DNA of 42,902 nt from Microbacterium sp. 18062 (GTDB lineage Bacteria; Actinomycetota; Actinomycetes; Actinomycetales; Microbacteriaceae): assembly GCF_902706225.1 (NCBI RefSeq), contig NZ_CACSKB010000038.1:1-42902 (forward strand), read 5' to 3'. Position 1 is the first letter of the stretch. Each line of letters begins with the position of its first letter. The notes beneath the pieces are model-generated. The model worked only from the letters and a program-made list of their open reading frames with translations. It was not told the DNA's origin and did no database searches. Shown here piece by piece: positions 31,541-40,666 of the stretch. The translations under genes were made by a program, and so were the position numbers.

Positions 31541-32188
31541 CCGGGGCGGGCGACGGTCGCGGCGGCGCTGGCCGGTCAGACCCGTGTGCTGGCGCAGGCC
31601 CCGGGAAACCGACGCCCTGGCTGGTCGGGGAGTGTGGTCTTCACGCGCTTGCGCAGCCGGATCCCCGCCAGCCGACGCTCGCGTGCGATCTTCGCGAAAT
31701 CTTGAGGAAGCACGGCGCTGATCTTGCGGCTTCTACGGAAGATTCGAAGTGTTGGCCCGGAAAGGATCGGCTGGACTTCTGAGATGGGGGTCCGGGTCGA
31801 GTGCGTCCCGGAAAGAAGCGGGGAGCCCTCGGCGATGCTCGAACAGAGCATCATCCGGCCGATCGTCTGTGGGGAGACGAAGGGTCACGCTCGTGCCGCA
31901 ACCGATGTCCGCGACAGTCCCGACCAGGTCGCCCTGGGGTGAGACGACGCGGCTCGAGCGCAGCACGGATCACCCGCCCTGCAGACCATGCGTCTGCGGG
32001 GCGGGTGACCTCCACCGTGGGCACGTGCCGCGCCAGCGCATCGTAGACGCCGACGATGCTGCCGGAGCGACTTATCCACATGGTGATCTGGAGCCGGTGC
32101 CCCCGCGGTTACGCTGACAACAGCCACCATGCGCCAACGAGCCCGGCGAGACCGCCCCCGGCCGTGTCCTTCCAGAGCATCGAGCGTC
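31541..32188. other. Gene-poor 648-nt stretch after the EPS locus
   Basis: No ORF here is convincing. A minus-strand frame (31576-31854, 92 codons, basic, with RKISAVLPQDFAKIARERRL) has fairly gene-like third positions but no good Shine-Dalgarno or family match. Two other minus-strand fragments (31733-31966 and 31851-32081) could be parts of one decayed frame separated by a shift near 31955. The stretch contains the long dyad at 31970-32008. It may be a remnant of a lost gene; I cannot name it. Confidence 0.3.
31970..32008. terminator. 17-bp near-perfect dyad with a 5-nt loop
   Basis: Arms 31970-31986 and 31992-32008 pair at all 17 positions with one G-U. No T-run follows on either strand. 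It could be a tail-less terminator closing the EPS locus, or a large operator. Confidence 0.5.
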
Positions 32189-32851
32189 ATGTCCCCCCAT
32201 ACCTCCCAGAAGACCCTCCGCACAGCGATCGTCGAGGACCAACCGCTGTACCGCGAGATGATCACGATCATCCTGGACGCCGCCGACGACTTCCATCTGG
32301 CCGGCTCGGCCGACAGCATCGCCGCTGCGGCCACGTTCACCGCATCCGAGCTCGATGTCGTCCTGCTCGACGTGCAGCTGCCCGACGGCTCCGGCATCGA
32401 TCTGGGACTGTCTCTCCAGGCGGCGAACCCGCGTCTGCCCGTCGTCTTGATCTCTGCCACGGACCAGCTCGACGTGCTCCTCGAACTGCCCGACGAGCAA
32501 CGTTCCCGATGGAGCTATCTGTCCAAGACGTCATCGCTGTCGACGCAGACGCTCCTCCATGCGCTCAGATCGGCCGCCGCCGGCCGCAGCGTGATCGACC
32601 GCACCCTGGTCGAACGCAGACGAGGCCGCCCGAACGGACGCCTCGCGGTGCTCACCGCCCGCCAGCAGGAGGTCATGGCGCTCCTGGCCGCCGGTCTGTC
32701 CAACCGCGCCATCGCTGCGCGCCTGGAGGTCTCGGAGCGTTCCGTCGACAACCAGATCAACAGCATCTACCACGCACTGGAGCTGTCCGGAGACAAGACG
32801 GGCAATCCGCGTGTGCGTGCGACGCGCATCTTCCTGGAGGAGACTCGATGA
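32189..32851 (+). CDS. NarL/LuxR-family response regulator
   Basis: A 220-residue regulator. The receiver domain has the acidic pair in AIVEDQPLYREM, the phosphoacceptor Asp in VVLLDVQLPDGSG (about 54), the Ser/Thr in LISATDQ and the conserved Lys in YLSKTSS. The C-terminal LuxR HTH is LTARQQEVMALLAAGLSNRAIAARL and SERSVDNQI, near residues 155-190. The start at 32189 removes a non-homologous upstream extension. The stop overlaps the kinase ATG (ATGA), so the two form a cognate pair. Whether it controls the adjacent EPS locus is unknown. Confidence 0.9.
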   Translation: MSPHTSQKTLRTAIVEDQPLYREMITIILDAADDFHLAGSADSIAAAATFTASELDVVLLDVQLPDGSGIDLGLSLQAANPRLPVVLISATDQLDVLLELPDEQRSRWSYLSKTSSLSTQTLLHALRSAAAGRSVIDRTLVERRRGRPNGRLAVLTARQQEVMALLAAGLSNRAIAARLEVSERSVDNQINSIYHALELSGDKTGNPRVRATRIFLEETR

Positions 32852-34011
32852 ACGCGAACGAGGTCACGACTGCAGCGCGCCCGCCGGGTCGCCTCCCCTC
32901 CGCCACGGTGAACGACTCACGGCTGTTCTACGGCGCGGCCGGTCTCGCCGGCGCCATCGCCTATGTGACCGTCAGCTCGCACACCGTGTTCCTCTGGGGC
33001 GCTCAGTCGGCGTCACTGCGTTCGGCGGTAGCGGCCTCGTTGCCGGACATCACGATCCGTATAGCGGCGAACCTCATCGCCATCATCAGCCTCTTCATCG
33101 TGTGCGTGCTCGCACGCGTTCCCGAGCGCATGCCACGCACCTGGGCATGGCTCGTCCCCGCCATGGTCCTGATCGCCGTGGTCGTGCGCGTGATCATCCA
33201 TCAGGTGACCGGCTTGCGCCCGCGTTACGACATGCCCCCGCTGCTGAACGACCTGGCCTTCGTCGCCGTGATGTCGATGGCCGTCCTGGCATCCGGCCTC
33301 GCCGCGGTCAGCGTCGTGCGATACGTGCGCGCCACGGACGAAGCGCGCGCAGGAGACGCGCTGCACGCCGCGGAGGACCTCGCGCTGGTCCGGGAGGAAG
33401 AGTTGCAGGTGCGGCGGCGGATCGCCGACGAGCTGCACGGTACCGTCCAGAACCGCCTTGTGCTGCTCGAGACCGAGCTCACAGACATCGCCGAGACGCT
33501 GCCGCCCGAGAGCGCACGGCGCGTCCGTGCCGTCTCCGACGCGCTCGACGAAGTGCGCGAGAAGGAGGTGCGCCTGGCCAGTGCCTCGCTGTACCCCGAG
33601 TCCTTCGACCGCGGACTCGTTCCCGCCATCCGGGCGCTCGTGCGCCGCGTTCCCGCATCCATCGACATCGACATCGACATCGACGAGACGGCGGTCGCGG
33701 CCGTCGACCGCGGACTCGACACAACGGGCAGACTGCTCATCGTCCGCGCGACCGAGGAGGCGCTCACCAATGCGCTACGGCACGGCAAGGCGACACGGCT
33801 GACCGTGTCGCTCGACACCGATGACGACGACCTCGTCCTCCGGTTCGCGGACAACGGTGAGGGCTTCGGAGCAGACGTGGAGCTGAGCGGACTCGCCCGT
33901 CTCCGGCACAGTCTGCGACGCGCGGGCGGGGACCTCCAGGTGGTCTCGAGGCCCGGTGACGGCACGGTCGTGTCGGCGCGCGCGCCCGCGCGCCTCGGCG
34001 AAGCCTGCTAG
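32848..34011 (+). CDS. Sensor histidine kinase (DesK/HisKA_3-like)
   Basis: A 387-residue membrane kinase with four hydrophobic segments in the first 160 residues (for example AAGLAGAIAYVTVSS, IAANLIAIISLFIVCVLA, WLVPAMVLIAVVVRVII). The dimerisation helix carries the H-box RRRIADELHGTVQNRL (about 190-205); the residue after His is Gly rather than the Asp/Glu usual in HisKA_3. The ATPase domain has EEALTNALRHGKA (N-box) and LRFADNGEGFG (G1), with a G2-like RPGDGTVV. No extracytoplasmic sensor domain of note is seen, so the signal may be sensed in the membrane. It follows its regulator with a 4-nt overlap. Confidence 0.88.
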   Translation: MNANEVTTAARPPGRLPSATVNDSRLFYGAAGLAGAIAYVTVSSHTVFLWGAQSASLRSAVAASLPDITIRIAANLIAIISLFIVCVLARVPERMPRTWAWLVPAMVLIAVVVRVIIHQVTGLRPRYDMPPLLNDLAFVAVMSMAVLASGLAAVSVVRYVRATDEARAGDALHAAEDLALVREEELQVRRRIADELHGTVQNRLVLLETELTDIAETLPPESARRVRAVSDALDEVREKEVRLASASLYPESFDRGLVPAIRALVRRVPASIDIDIDIDETAVAAVDRGLDTTGRLLIVRATEEALTNALRHGKATRLTVSLDTDDDDLVLRFADNGEGFGADVELSGLARLRHSLRRAGGDLQVVSRPGDGTVVSARAPARLGEAC

Positions 34012-34101
34012 CGAAGCCGCCGCATCCGCTGCCGGGGCGTGCGCATCCGCCGGCCGGACCGGGGAGGTCGCGAGGCGGGCGGCACGGCTCCCGGTGGCCG
34101 C

Positions 34102-35055
34102 TCAGAGCTTGCGCAGCAGCACGCGGTCGACGGCGTGTGAGGCGCCCTTCTGCAGGATGAGCGAGGCACGGTGCTTGGTGGGCAGGACGTTCTCCACCAG
34201 GTTCGGCAGGTTGATCTCGTTCCAGTAGTAGCCCGCGCGGCTCACGGCCTCGTCGTCGGAGATGTCGGCGAAGACCCGGAAGTACGAGCTCGGGTCGTTG
34301 AACGCCGCCTGACGCAGTGCCAGGAACCGCTCGGTGTACCACTGCTGGATGTGCAGGGGATCCGCATCCACGTAGATCGAGAAGTCGAACAGATCGCTCA
34401 CCGCGACGTCGTTCGGCGTCGGCGGCGGCTGCAGCACGTTCAGTCCCTCGACGATGACGACGTCGGGGCGCCGCACGGTGGTGTGCGCGTCGGGGACGAT
34501 GTCGTAGCGCATGTGCGAGTAGTACGGCGCCTGCACCTCGGGCGCGCCCGACTTCACGGCGGTGAGGAACTCGACGAGACCACGGCGGTCGTAGGACTCC
34601 GGAAAGCCCTTGCGGCTCATGATCCCGCGGCGCTCGAGCTCGGCGTTGGGATGGAGGAACCCGTCGGTCGTCATCAGCTCGACGCGGGGCGTGCCCGGCC
34701 AGCGGCTGACGAGCTCGCGCAGCAGACGCGCGATCGTGGACTTGCCGACGGCCACCGAGCCGGCGACGCCGATCACGAACGGCGTCGTCGTGTCGTCCTC
34801 GCCCAGGAAGGCGCTCTCCTCGGCACCGATCCGCCGGGTCGACGACGCGCGCAAGGACAGCAGCCGACTGAGCGGCACGTACACCTCGCGCACCTCGGTG
34901 AGATCGAGCCGATCGCCGAGACCGCGCAGCTGCACGACCTCGGACTCGGTCAGCGGCTGCTCCATCCCCGCAGCCAGTCGCGCCCACTCCGCACGATCGA
35001 TCTGTCGGTACAGCGACAACGCGAGCGGCTCGGACACCTCGGAAACCTCGGGCAC
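34102..35055 (-). CDS. coaA: Type I pantothenate kinase
   Basis: A 317-residue bacterial type I CoaA, first step of CoA synthesis (pantothenate to 4'-phosphopantothenate). Landmarks are [23 protein letters not shown] (about 47-69), the Walker [18 protein letters not shown] (about 97), [17 protein letters not shown], the [16 protein letters not shown] region, [11 protein letters not shown] (Walker B-like) and the C-terminal [22 protein letters not shown]. Length and order match the family. GTG 35055 gives the usual short N-terminus; no strong Shine-Dalgarno is visible. It is convergent with the kinase gene and divergent from the Ppx/GppA gene. Confidence 0.95.
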   Translation of the reverse strand: MPEVSEVSEPLALSLYRQIDRAEWARLAAGMEQPLTESEVVQLRGLGDRLDLTEVREVYVPLSRLLSLRASSTRRIGAEESAFLGEDDTTTPFVIGVAGSVAVGKSTIARLLRELVSRWPGTPRVELMTTDGFLHPNAELERRGIMSRKGFPESYDRRGLVEFLTAVKSGAPEVQAPYYSHMRYDIVPDAHTTVRRPDVVIVEGLNVLQPPPTPNDVAVSDLFDFSIYVDADPLHIQQWYTERFLALRQAAFNDPSSYFRVFADISDDEAVSRAGYYWNEINLPNLVENVLPTKHRASLILQKGASHAVDRVLLRKL

Positions 35056-35103
35056 GGGGCAATCGTAGCGGGCCGCGTGTCGGGCGAGCCCGCGGGGCGG
35101 CCG

Positions 35104-35170
35104 GCGCGGGACGGGTCCGTTACGCGCCGGCGGGGCGCGGGACGGGCCGGCGCCGCCGCGCGGGACGGGT
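35104..35170. repeat. Three direct copies of GCGCGGGACGGGY between coaA and the phosphatase gene
   Basis: Copies lie at 35104-35116, 35135-35147 and 35158-35170, separated by 31 and 23 bp start to start, in the 126-nt divergent gap. They could be iterated binding sites for a regulator of either gene; no known site is recognised. Confidence 0.4.
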
Positions 35171-35181
35171 ACGCTGACCGG

Positions 35182-36114
35182 GTGCGACTGGGCGTTCTCG
35201 ACATCGGTTCCAACACGGTGCATCTTCTGGTCGCCGATGCGCACCCTGGCGGACGCCCGCTCGCGACCACGAGCCGGCGCACCGTGCTGCGCCTCATGCG
35301 CTACCTGACGCCCGGCGGCGCCATCAGCGAGGCCGGCATCCGTGCGCTCGAGGATGCCGCCGACGAAGCCCGGACGACCGCGCGCGCCGAGGGCGTCGTC
35401 GAACTGCTCGCGACCGCCACCTCGGCCGTCCGCGAGGCCACGAACGGACCCGAGGTGATCGCGCGGATCGAGGACGCCCTCGGCCAGCCGTTGCAGGTGC
35501 TGGGCGGCGAGGACGAGGCACGGTTCACCTTCCTGGCCGTCCGCCGCTGGCTCGGCTGGTCGGCCGGGCAGATCCTCCTCCTGGACATCGGCGGCGGCTC
35601 GCTGGAGATCGCGGCGGGTGCCGACGAGCTGCCGGCGGCGGCCGCATCCGTCCCCCTGGGCGCCGGACGGATGACGCTGCGGTTCCTGCCCGACGAGCCG
35701 CCCGGCGAGGATGCCGTCGACCGCCTGCGCGAACACGCCCGCACCGTGCTGGCACCCGTGGCCGAGACGTTCGCGGCGCAGCCGCGCCCCGATCACGTCG
35801 CCGGCTCGTCCAAGGCCATCCGCTCGCTCGCGAAGCTCGCCGGGTACCCGGCGCCGGGCTGGTCGGGCAACGAGCGGCTGCTGCTTCCGCGCGCGGCGCT
35901 CGGCTCGTGGATCCCGCGACTCGCGCGACTGCCCGCATCCGCCCGCCAGGAGCTGCCCGGCATCACGGCGGACCGCACGTTCCAGATCGTCGCAGGCGCC
36001 GTCGTGCTGCACACCGCGATGCGCGAGCTCGGCATCGAGGAGCTCGAGGTCAGCCCGTGGGCGCTGCGCGAGGGCGTGCTGCTGCGCTACATCGAATCGA
36101 TGGCGTGGGGCTGA
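35182..36114 (+). CDS. Ppx/GppA family phosphatase
   Basis: A 310-residue sugar-kinase/Hsp70-fold phosphatase. The phosphate-1 motif [17 protein letters not shown] is at residue 2-18, the central [14 protein letters not shown] near 75, and phosphate-2 [16 protein letters not shown] near 132. It has only the N-terminal Ppx/GppA core and no C-terminal HD domain, as is normal for actinobacterial Ppx proteins. It hydrolyses polyphosphate or, in some relatives, pppGpp; which one cannot be decided. GTG 35182 is the only start giving the conserved N-terminus. Confidence 0.9.
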   Translation: MRLGVLDIGSNTVHLLVADAHPGGRPLATTSRRTVLRLMRYLTPGGAISEAGIRALEDAADEARTTARAEGVVELLATATSAVREATNGPEVIARIEDALGQPLQVLGGEDEARFTFLAVRRWLGWSAGQILLLDIGGGSLEIAAGADELPAAAASVPLGAGRMTLRFLPDEPPGEDAVDRLREHARTVLAPVAETFAAQPRPDHVAGSSKAIRSLAKLAGYPAPGWSGNERLLLPRAALGSWIPRLARLPASARQELPGITADRTFQIVAGAVVLHTAMRELGIEELEVSPWALREGVLLRYIESMAWG

Positions 36115-36276
36115 CCCCTGTGCCGCGCCGGATGTCGCTCGTAGGATGAGGCATCCGTACACCCGGCGGGCCCACGGAACGCCGTGCACCCGCCGGGCGC
36201 ACGGCGCGGCACCGACGTCCCCCCAAATCCAGGCGGTCGCTCGCCGCATATGCAGAGAGCAGGACCTTCCGTCGGT

Positions 36277-37131
36277 ATGAACGAAACTAGGCCAGAATCC
36301 GACGACGGACAAGACTATGGACTCAGAGTCCATAACGATTCGTCACACGACGCGTCGTCGACCGCGAGCGGACGGCCGAGGCGGATCCCCCGCGACGAGC
36401 TGCGCACCCGCGTGCTCGACGCCGCCGAGGAGCTGCTCGCCGACGGCGCCATCTCGGTCGGGCTCCACCACCTCAACATGGAGGAGCTCATCCGCCGGGT
36501 GGGAGTGCCGCGCAGCTCGGCCTTCGCCGCGTTCGGCGGGAAGGACGAGCTGCTCACCGCACTCATGCTGCGCCTGCTCGACCCGGCCGGACCGCACTCG
36601 CTCGGGTACTCCCCCGGCACGAACGACGTGACAGCGGCGGCGTTCCGACAGCACGCCGACCTCTTGACGGATGCGGAGGGCCGCCCGGATCCGGACGGCA
36701 CCGTCGGGGTGCTGCACGAGGCGATCCGTCGCGGGCTCGCCCGGAACGTCGCCGATACCGTGCAATCGGCCGAGTGGCGCACCTACATGGCCCTGTCGGT
36801 GTCGGTGTCGAGCCTCCCGCCCGCGCAGCAGCCGCGCGTCCGCGCCGCGCTGCAGGCGGCGGAGACGCGGTTCCTCGAGCAGATGGCCGAGGACTACCGG
36901 AGCGCACTGACCTCCGTCGGGCTCCGTCCGGTGGAAGGGGTGACATGGATCCAGATCGCCGCGATCGGTGCGTCGCTGGTCGAGGGGATCGCGAGCAAGC
37001 GGCTGATCGGCATCCCGGATGCCGACGGGGTCGTCCTTCGTCCCGGCATCGACGGCGAGCCGGTGGAGTGGGAGCTGGCGGCCCTGGCCTTCGCGGCGAT
37101 GATCGACGGGCTCACCCGCCCGGTGGCGTGA
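36277..37131 (+). CDS. TetR-family transcriptional regulator
   Basis: A 284-residue regulator. The HTH lies at about residues 45-90: [21 protein letters not shown], then [32 protein letters not shown], typical of TetR helices 1-4. The C-terminal ligand/dimer domain is longer than usual and includes [27 protein letters not shown]. The start is not certain: ATG 36277 is the best in-frame choice, with AGAGAGCAGGA upstream, but it adds about 40 polar residues before the HTH. A perfect 9-bp-arm palindrome (36316-36334) lies within this extension. Convergent with glmM. Target genes unknown. Confidence 0.82.
   Translation: MNETRPESDDGQDYGLRVHNDSSHDASSTASGRPRRIPRDELRTRVLDAAEELLADGAISVGLHHLNMEELIRRVGVPRSSAFAAFGGKDELLTALMLRLLDPAGPHSLGYSPGTNDVTAAAFRQHADLLTDAEGRPDPDGTVGVLHEAIRRGLARNVADTVQSAEWRTYMALSVSVSSLPPAQQPRVRAALQAAETRFLEQMAEDYRSALTSVGLRPVEGVTWIQIAAIGASLVEGIASKRLIGIPDADGVVLRPGIDGEPVEWELAALAFAAMIDGLTRPVA
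36316..36334. promoter_or_regulatory. Perfect palindrome TATGGACTC-A-GAGTCCATA, probable TetR operator
   Basis: A 19-bp dyad with 9-bp arms and a single central base, the form and size of TetR-family operators. It lies 39-57 bases inside the coding start assigned to the TetR gene, so binding could block elongation, or the real promoter may lie within the annotated 5' end. Confidence 0.55.
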
Positions 37132-37242
37132 CCGCGGCGGGGCGTGACCCGGAGCGAGGCGGGCCGCGGCCACCGTGCAGATCCGCGGGGAAAGACGCGG
37201 CAGACTCCCGGATCGCGACGGGCACGGGACCGGGCCGGGCGG

Positions 37243-38598
37243 CTACAGGGTCAGGTGCGTGCGCACGACGTCGGCGAGGCGCTCGGCGATGCGATGCGCG
37301 TCGTCGACGTGCTCAGCCTCGACCATGACCCGCACGAGCTGCTCGGTGCCCGAGGCGCGCAGCAGCACACGGCCGCCGCCCCCGAGCTCCGTCTCCGCGG
37401 CGGCGACGGCCGCCGACACCGCGGCGTCCGCGACACGCGTGCGGTCGACGTCCTTGACGTTGAGCAGCACCTGCGGGAACACCGTCATGATCGATGCGAG
37501 CTCGGCGAGGGTCTTGCCCTGCCGCGCCATCTCGGCCATCAGGTGCAGCCCCGTGAGCACCCCGTCGCCGGTCGTCGCGAACTCGCTCATGATCACATGA
37601 CCGGACTGCTCGCCGCCGAGCGTGTACCCGTTCGCGTTCATCGCCTCGAGCACGTACCGGTCGCCGACGGCGGTCTGCACGACACGGATGCCGCGGGCCT
37701 CCATCGCACGATGCAGCCCCAGGTTGCTCATCACGGTCGCCACGAGGGTGTCCTCGCGGAGGACCCCGCGATCCTGCATGGCCGCGGCGAGGATCGCCAT
37801 GATCTGATCGCCGTCGATCGTGTTGCCGGCCGCATCCACCGCGAGGCAGCGATCTGCGTCGCCGTCGTGCGCGATGCCGAGGTCGGCGCCGGAGCGCAGC
37901 ACCTCGGCCGAGAGGTGGTCGAGGTGCGTCGAGCCGACGCCGTCGTTGATGTTGAGCCCGTCCGGGTCGGCACCGATGACGGTCACACGCGCCCCGGCGT
38001 CGCGGAACGTCTCCGGCGAGACGCCGGCGGCTGCGCCGTGCGCGCAGTCCAGCACGACGTGCAGGCCCTCGAGTCGATGCGGCAACGACTGCAGCAGGTG
38101 CACGACGTAGCGGTCCTCGGCATCCGCGAACCGGCGGATGCGGCCGACATCGGCTCCCGTGGGCTGCAGCTTCTGCCCGGCGATCGCGTACTCGATGCGC
38201 TGCTCGACCAGATCGGGAAGCTTGGCACCGCCACGCGCGAAGATCTTGATCCCGTTGTCGGGAGCGGGGTTGTGCGAGGCCGAGACCATCACACCGAAGT
38301 CGGCGTCGATGTCGGCGATGAGGAACGCCGCCGCCGGTGTCGGCAGCACGCCCGCGTCGTACACGTCGACCCCCGAGGAGGCGAGACCCGCCGCCACCGC
38401 GGCCGAGAGGAACTCACCGGAGATGCGCGGGTCGCGTGCCACGACCGCGGTGATCCGCTTGCCTGCGGCACGCCGCGCCTCGGCGGAACGTCCCTGGCCC
38501 AGGACGACAGCAGTCGCCTGGGCCAGGGAGAGCGCCAGATCGGCGGTGAGGGGGCCGTTGGCCAGCCCCCGCACGCCGTCCGTACCGAACAGCGCCAT
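37243..38598 (-). CDS. glmM: Phosphoglucosamine mutase
   Basis: A 451-residue alpha-D-phosphohexomutase that interconverts glucosamine-6-phosphate and -1-phosphate on the way to UDP-GlcNAc, the precursor of peptidoglycan and probably of the EPS amino sugars here. It starts [11 protein letters not shown]. The phosphoserine lies in [14 protein letters not shown] (about 100-113), the metal-binding loop is DGDADRC (about 245), the sugar-binding GEQSGH is near 328, and the phosphate-binding loop [13 protein letters not shown] is near the C-terminus. It follows rpsI by 8 nt, the usual actinobacterial rplM-rpsI-glmM order. Confidence 0.97.
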   Translation of the reverse strand: MALFGTDGVRGLANGPLTADLALSLAQATAVVLGQGRSAEARRAAGKRITAVVARDPRISGEFLSAAVAAGLASSGVDVYDAGVLPTPAAAFLIADIDADFGVMVSASHNPAPDNGIKIFARGGAKLPDLVEQRIEYAIAGQKLQPTGADVGRIRRFADAEDRYVVHLLQSLPHRLEGLHVVLDCAHGAAAGVSPETFRDAGARVTVIGADPDGLNINDGVGSTHLDHLSAEVLRSGADLGIAHDGDADRCLAVDAAGNTIDGDQIMAILAAAMQDRGVLREDTLVATVMSNLGLHRAMEARGIRVVQTAVGDRYVLEAMNANGYTLGGEQSGHVIMSEFATTGDGVLTGLHLMAEMARQGKTLAELASIMTVFPQVLLNVKDVDRTRVADAAVSAAVAAAETELGGGGRVLLRASGTEQLVRVMVEAEHVDDAHRIAERLADVVRTHLTL

Positions 38599-38606
38599 CC
38601 GGCGTG

Positions 38607-39080
38607 TCAGCGCTTCGAGTACTGAGGAGCCTTGCGCGCCTTCTTGAGACCGGCCTTCTTGCGCTCCTTGACGCGAGCGTCGCGCGAGAGGAAGCCGGCC
38701 TTCTTCAGGGTCGGGCGGTTGTTCTCGATGTCGATCTCGTTGAGCGCGCGGGCGATGCCGAGACGGAGCGCCCCGGCCTGGCCCGAGGGGCCGCCGCCGC
38801 TGATGCGCGCGATCACGTCGTACGCGTCGGTGAGGTTCAGCACCGTGAACGGGTCGGTCACGAGCTGCTGGTGCAGCTTGTTCGGGAAGTAGTCCTCGAA
38901 CGTGCGGCCGTTGATCGTGATGGTTCCCGAGCCCGGGATCAGCCGCACGCGGGCGATGGCCTGCTTGCGACGTCCGACGGCGGCACCGGGGACCGAGAGC
39001 ACGGGGCGCACGGCCTCCGCGGTCTCGAGGTCGGCCGGGGTCTCGGTGGAGTAGTTGGTGGTCTCTTCGATGTTCGCCAC
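38607..39080 (-). CDS. rpsI: 30S ribosomal protein S9
   Basis: A 157-residue uS9. The N-terminal about 30 residues are the acidic/polar extension common in actinobacteria, then [24 protein letters not shown], the [14 protein letters not shown] region, [20 protein letters not shown] and the basic C-terminus ending QYSKR. GTG 39080 has AAGGATAAGGA upstream. It is 26 nt behind rplM. Confidence 0.97.
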   Translation of the reverse strand: MANIEETTNYSTETPADLETAEAVRPVLSVPGAAVGRRKQAIARVRLIPGSGTITINGRTFEDYFPNKLHQQLVTDPFTVLNLTDAYDVIARISGGGPSGQAGALRLGIARALNEIDIENNRPTLKKAGFLSRDARVKERKKAGLKKARKAPQYSKR

Positions 39081-39106
39081 GAGTGTGTCCTTATCCTTTT
39101 CGGCGC

Positions 39107-39553
39107 TTACTGGGCGACCTGGTCGAAGACGTAGGCCTTGGGCTGCTGAGCGGCGTGCGGGTGCTCGCCTCCGACGTAGACCTTGAGCTTCGTGAGCTGC
39201 TGACGGCCGAGGCTGTTCTTGGGGAGCATGCCGCGGATCGCCTTCTCCACGGCGCGGATCGGGTTCTTCTCGAGAAGCTCCGAGTACGTCACCGACTTGA
39301 GGCCGCCCGGGTAGCCCGAGTGGCGGTAGGCCTTCTTCTGCTCGAGCTTCTGGCCGGTCAGGGCGACCTTGTCGGCATTGATGATGACGACGAAGTCGCC
39401 GGTGTCGACGTGGTTCGCGAAGGTGGGCTTGTGCTTGCCGCGGAGCAGGGTCGCCGCGTGCGAGGCGAGGCGTCCGAGGACGACGTCGGTCGCGTCGATG
39501 ACCAGCCACTCGCGCTGGATCTCGCCAGCCTTGGGGGTGAAAGTGCGCGTCAC
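39107..39553 (-). CDS. rplM: 50S ribosomal protein L13
   Basis: A 148-residue uL13: [52 protein letters not shown], the [14 protein letters not shown] motif and the [19 protein letters not shown] signature are all present. GTG 39553 starts it, with AGAAAG nearby as a weak Shine-Dalgarno. First gene of the rplM-rpsI-glmM operon. Confidence 0.97.
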   Translation of the reverse strand: MTRTFTPKAGEIQREWLVIDATDVVLGRLASHAATLLRGKHKPTFANHVDTGDFVVIINADKVALTGQKLEQKKAYRHSGYPGGLKSVTYSELLEKNPIRAVEKAIRGMLPKNSLGRQQLTKLKVYVGGEHPHAAQQPKAYVFDQVAQ

Positions 39554-40195
39554 AGTAGTGCTGCTTTCTTGATCGAACGGAGAGGTTCGTGAATCCCACT
39601 CCGGGGTGCTTCCCGCGGGGAAGACGCCAGTGGAGGGCTCACGTTCGCGGGCCGGCCCAGCAGGGGCGCGGCACCAAAGAGTCAGAATAGCACGTCGGCG
39701 GCCGCGGCGCGGGGCCCGCCGCCGCGCCTCGGCGCTCGGAGGCGTGCACGACCCGGGTTCGAGACGACGATGCGGAGCCGGGTCGGGAACGCGCGGGCAG
39801 GGCGAGAGGGGTGCCGACCGCCGTCCCCACGTGCCGTCCGCACCCCTCTACGCGATGTCCCCGAACGCACGGCACGGCGGCGACGTGCGGTAGACCCACG
39901 CGCACGACCTCTCGTGTCCGTCGCGTCGTGAATCCCCCCAAGTCCACTCGTCGGAGCGCGGAGGCAGCCTTTCGGGGCGAGCGCCTCGGGAATGGATGCG
40001 CATGACGCGCCCGAGGCGATCTCCATCATGCTGACCGCCGGTGCCGCATCGGCAGAGCCGTTCCCGCGGTTTTCACCCCGCGTTTCACCCTGCCCTGCCC
40101 ACCCTGTCCTGCCCAACCGCCGCAAGCCGTCCGGCGACATCGCCCCGACGACGAGGGCCGCGTTCCGCACACGACCGCACGGGTGGCGAACGGGC
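39554..40195. promoter_or_regulatory. Non-coding gap upstream of rplM: promoter, leader hairpin, G4 motif
   Basis: The 642-nt gap has only shadow ORFs. On the minus strand TATTCT (39689-39684) is a plausible rplM -10 giving a leader of about 125 nt. That leader holds a perfect hairpin CTTCCC-GCG-GGGAAG (39609-39623), a possible site for ribosomal-protein feedback. Further upstream is the G-quadruplex motif at 40088-40114. Nothing else is recognised. Confidence 0.4.
40088..40114 (-). other. Canonical G-quadruplex motif on the minus strand
   Basis: Five GGG tracts on the minus strand, separated by loops of 7, 1, 2 and 2 nt, meet the usual G3N1-7 rule. It lies about 80-110 nt beyond the stop of the ACT-domain gene and could affect its 3' end or read-through toward rplM. 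Confidence 0.5.
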
Positions 40196-40666
40196 TCAGG
40201 CCGGGGGCAGCACGGTGATCGACTCGACCACCGCGCCGTGGGGCCGCATCCGCTCGATCGCGCCCTCGACCTCGTGGAAAGCGCCGGCCACGAGCACCGT
40301 GTCGCCGGGACCCCACGGGGTGATCGCCGCGGGACCGATGCGCCCGTCGGGCGCTCCCGAGACGACGGCGACGGCACGGACGTCGGGCGCCGAGGCGCGC
40401 GCGAGCGTCACCGCCTGCGTCACCACGAGCCGTTCGAGGGTGCGGGCCAGCACGAGCGCGAGGCGCTCGCTCGATCGGAAGAGGATCGACATCGTGCCCG
40501 CCCCGTCGCCCACGACGAGGGTGTTGAACGACGTGAAGCTGATCCCGCGGGTCGAGAACATCTCGGCGAGCGCGGTCAGCGCGCCGCTGCGGTCGTCGGC
40601 GCGCACGAAGACGACCCAGCGGTCGTGGATGCTGCCGCCGTCGGGGAGCGGCGTCTGCTCGCTCAC
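40196..40666 (-). CDS. ACT-domain protein
   Basis: A 156-residue protein. Residues about 16-60 (WVVFVRADDRSGALTALAEMFSTRGISF and TSFNTLVVG) form an ACT-type ligand-binding fold resembling the small subunit of acetolactate synthase, but the protein lacks that family's other conserved parts. The second half (about 85-155) may be a further ACT-like unit ending in VVESITVLPPA. Start GTG 40666 overlaps the dehydrogenase stop (GTGA), so the two are co-translated and the ACT protein may regulate that enzyme. An upstream GTG at 40675 is possible. Function unknown. Confidence 0.7.
   Translation of the reverse strand: MSEQTPLPDGGSIHDRWVVFVRADDRSGALTALAEMFSTRGISFTSFNTLVVGDGAGTMSILFRSSERLALVLARTLERLVVTQAVTLARASAPDVRAVAVVSGAPDGRIGPAAITPWGPGDTVLVAGAFHEVEGAIERMRPHGAVVESITVLPPA

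Noticed and set aside
31576..31854. A 92-codon basic minus-strand ORF as a real gene
   Set aside because: No Shine-Dalgarno and no family resemblance; left as a low-confidence possible remnant in the gap entry.
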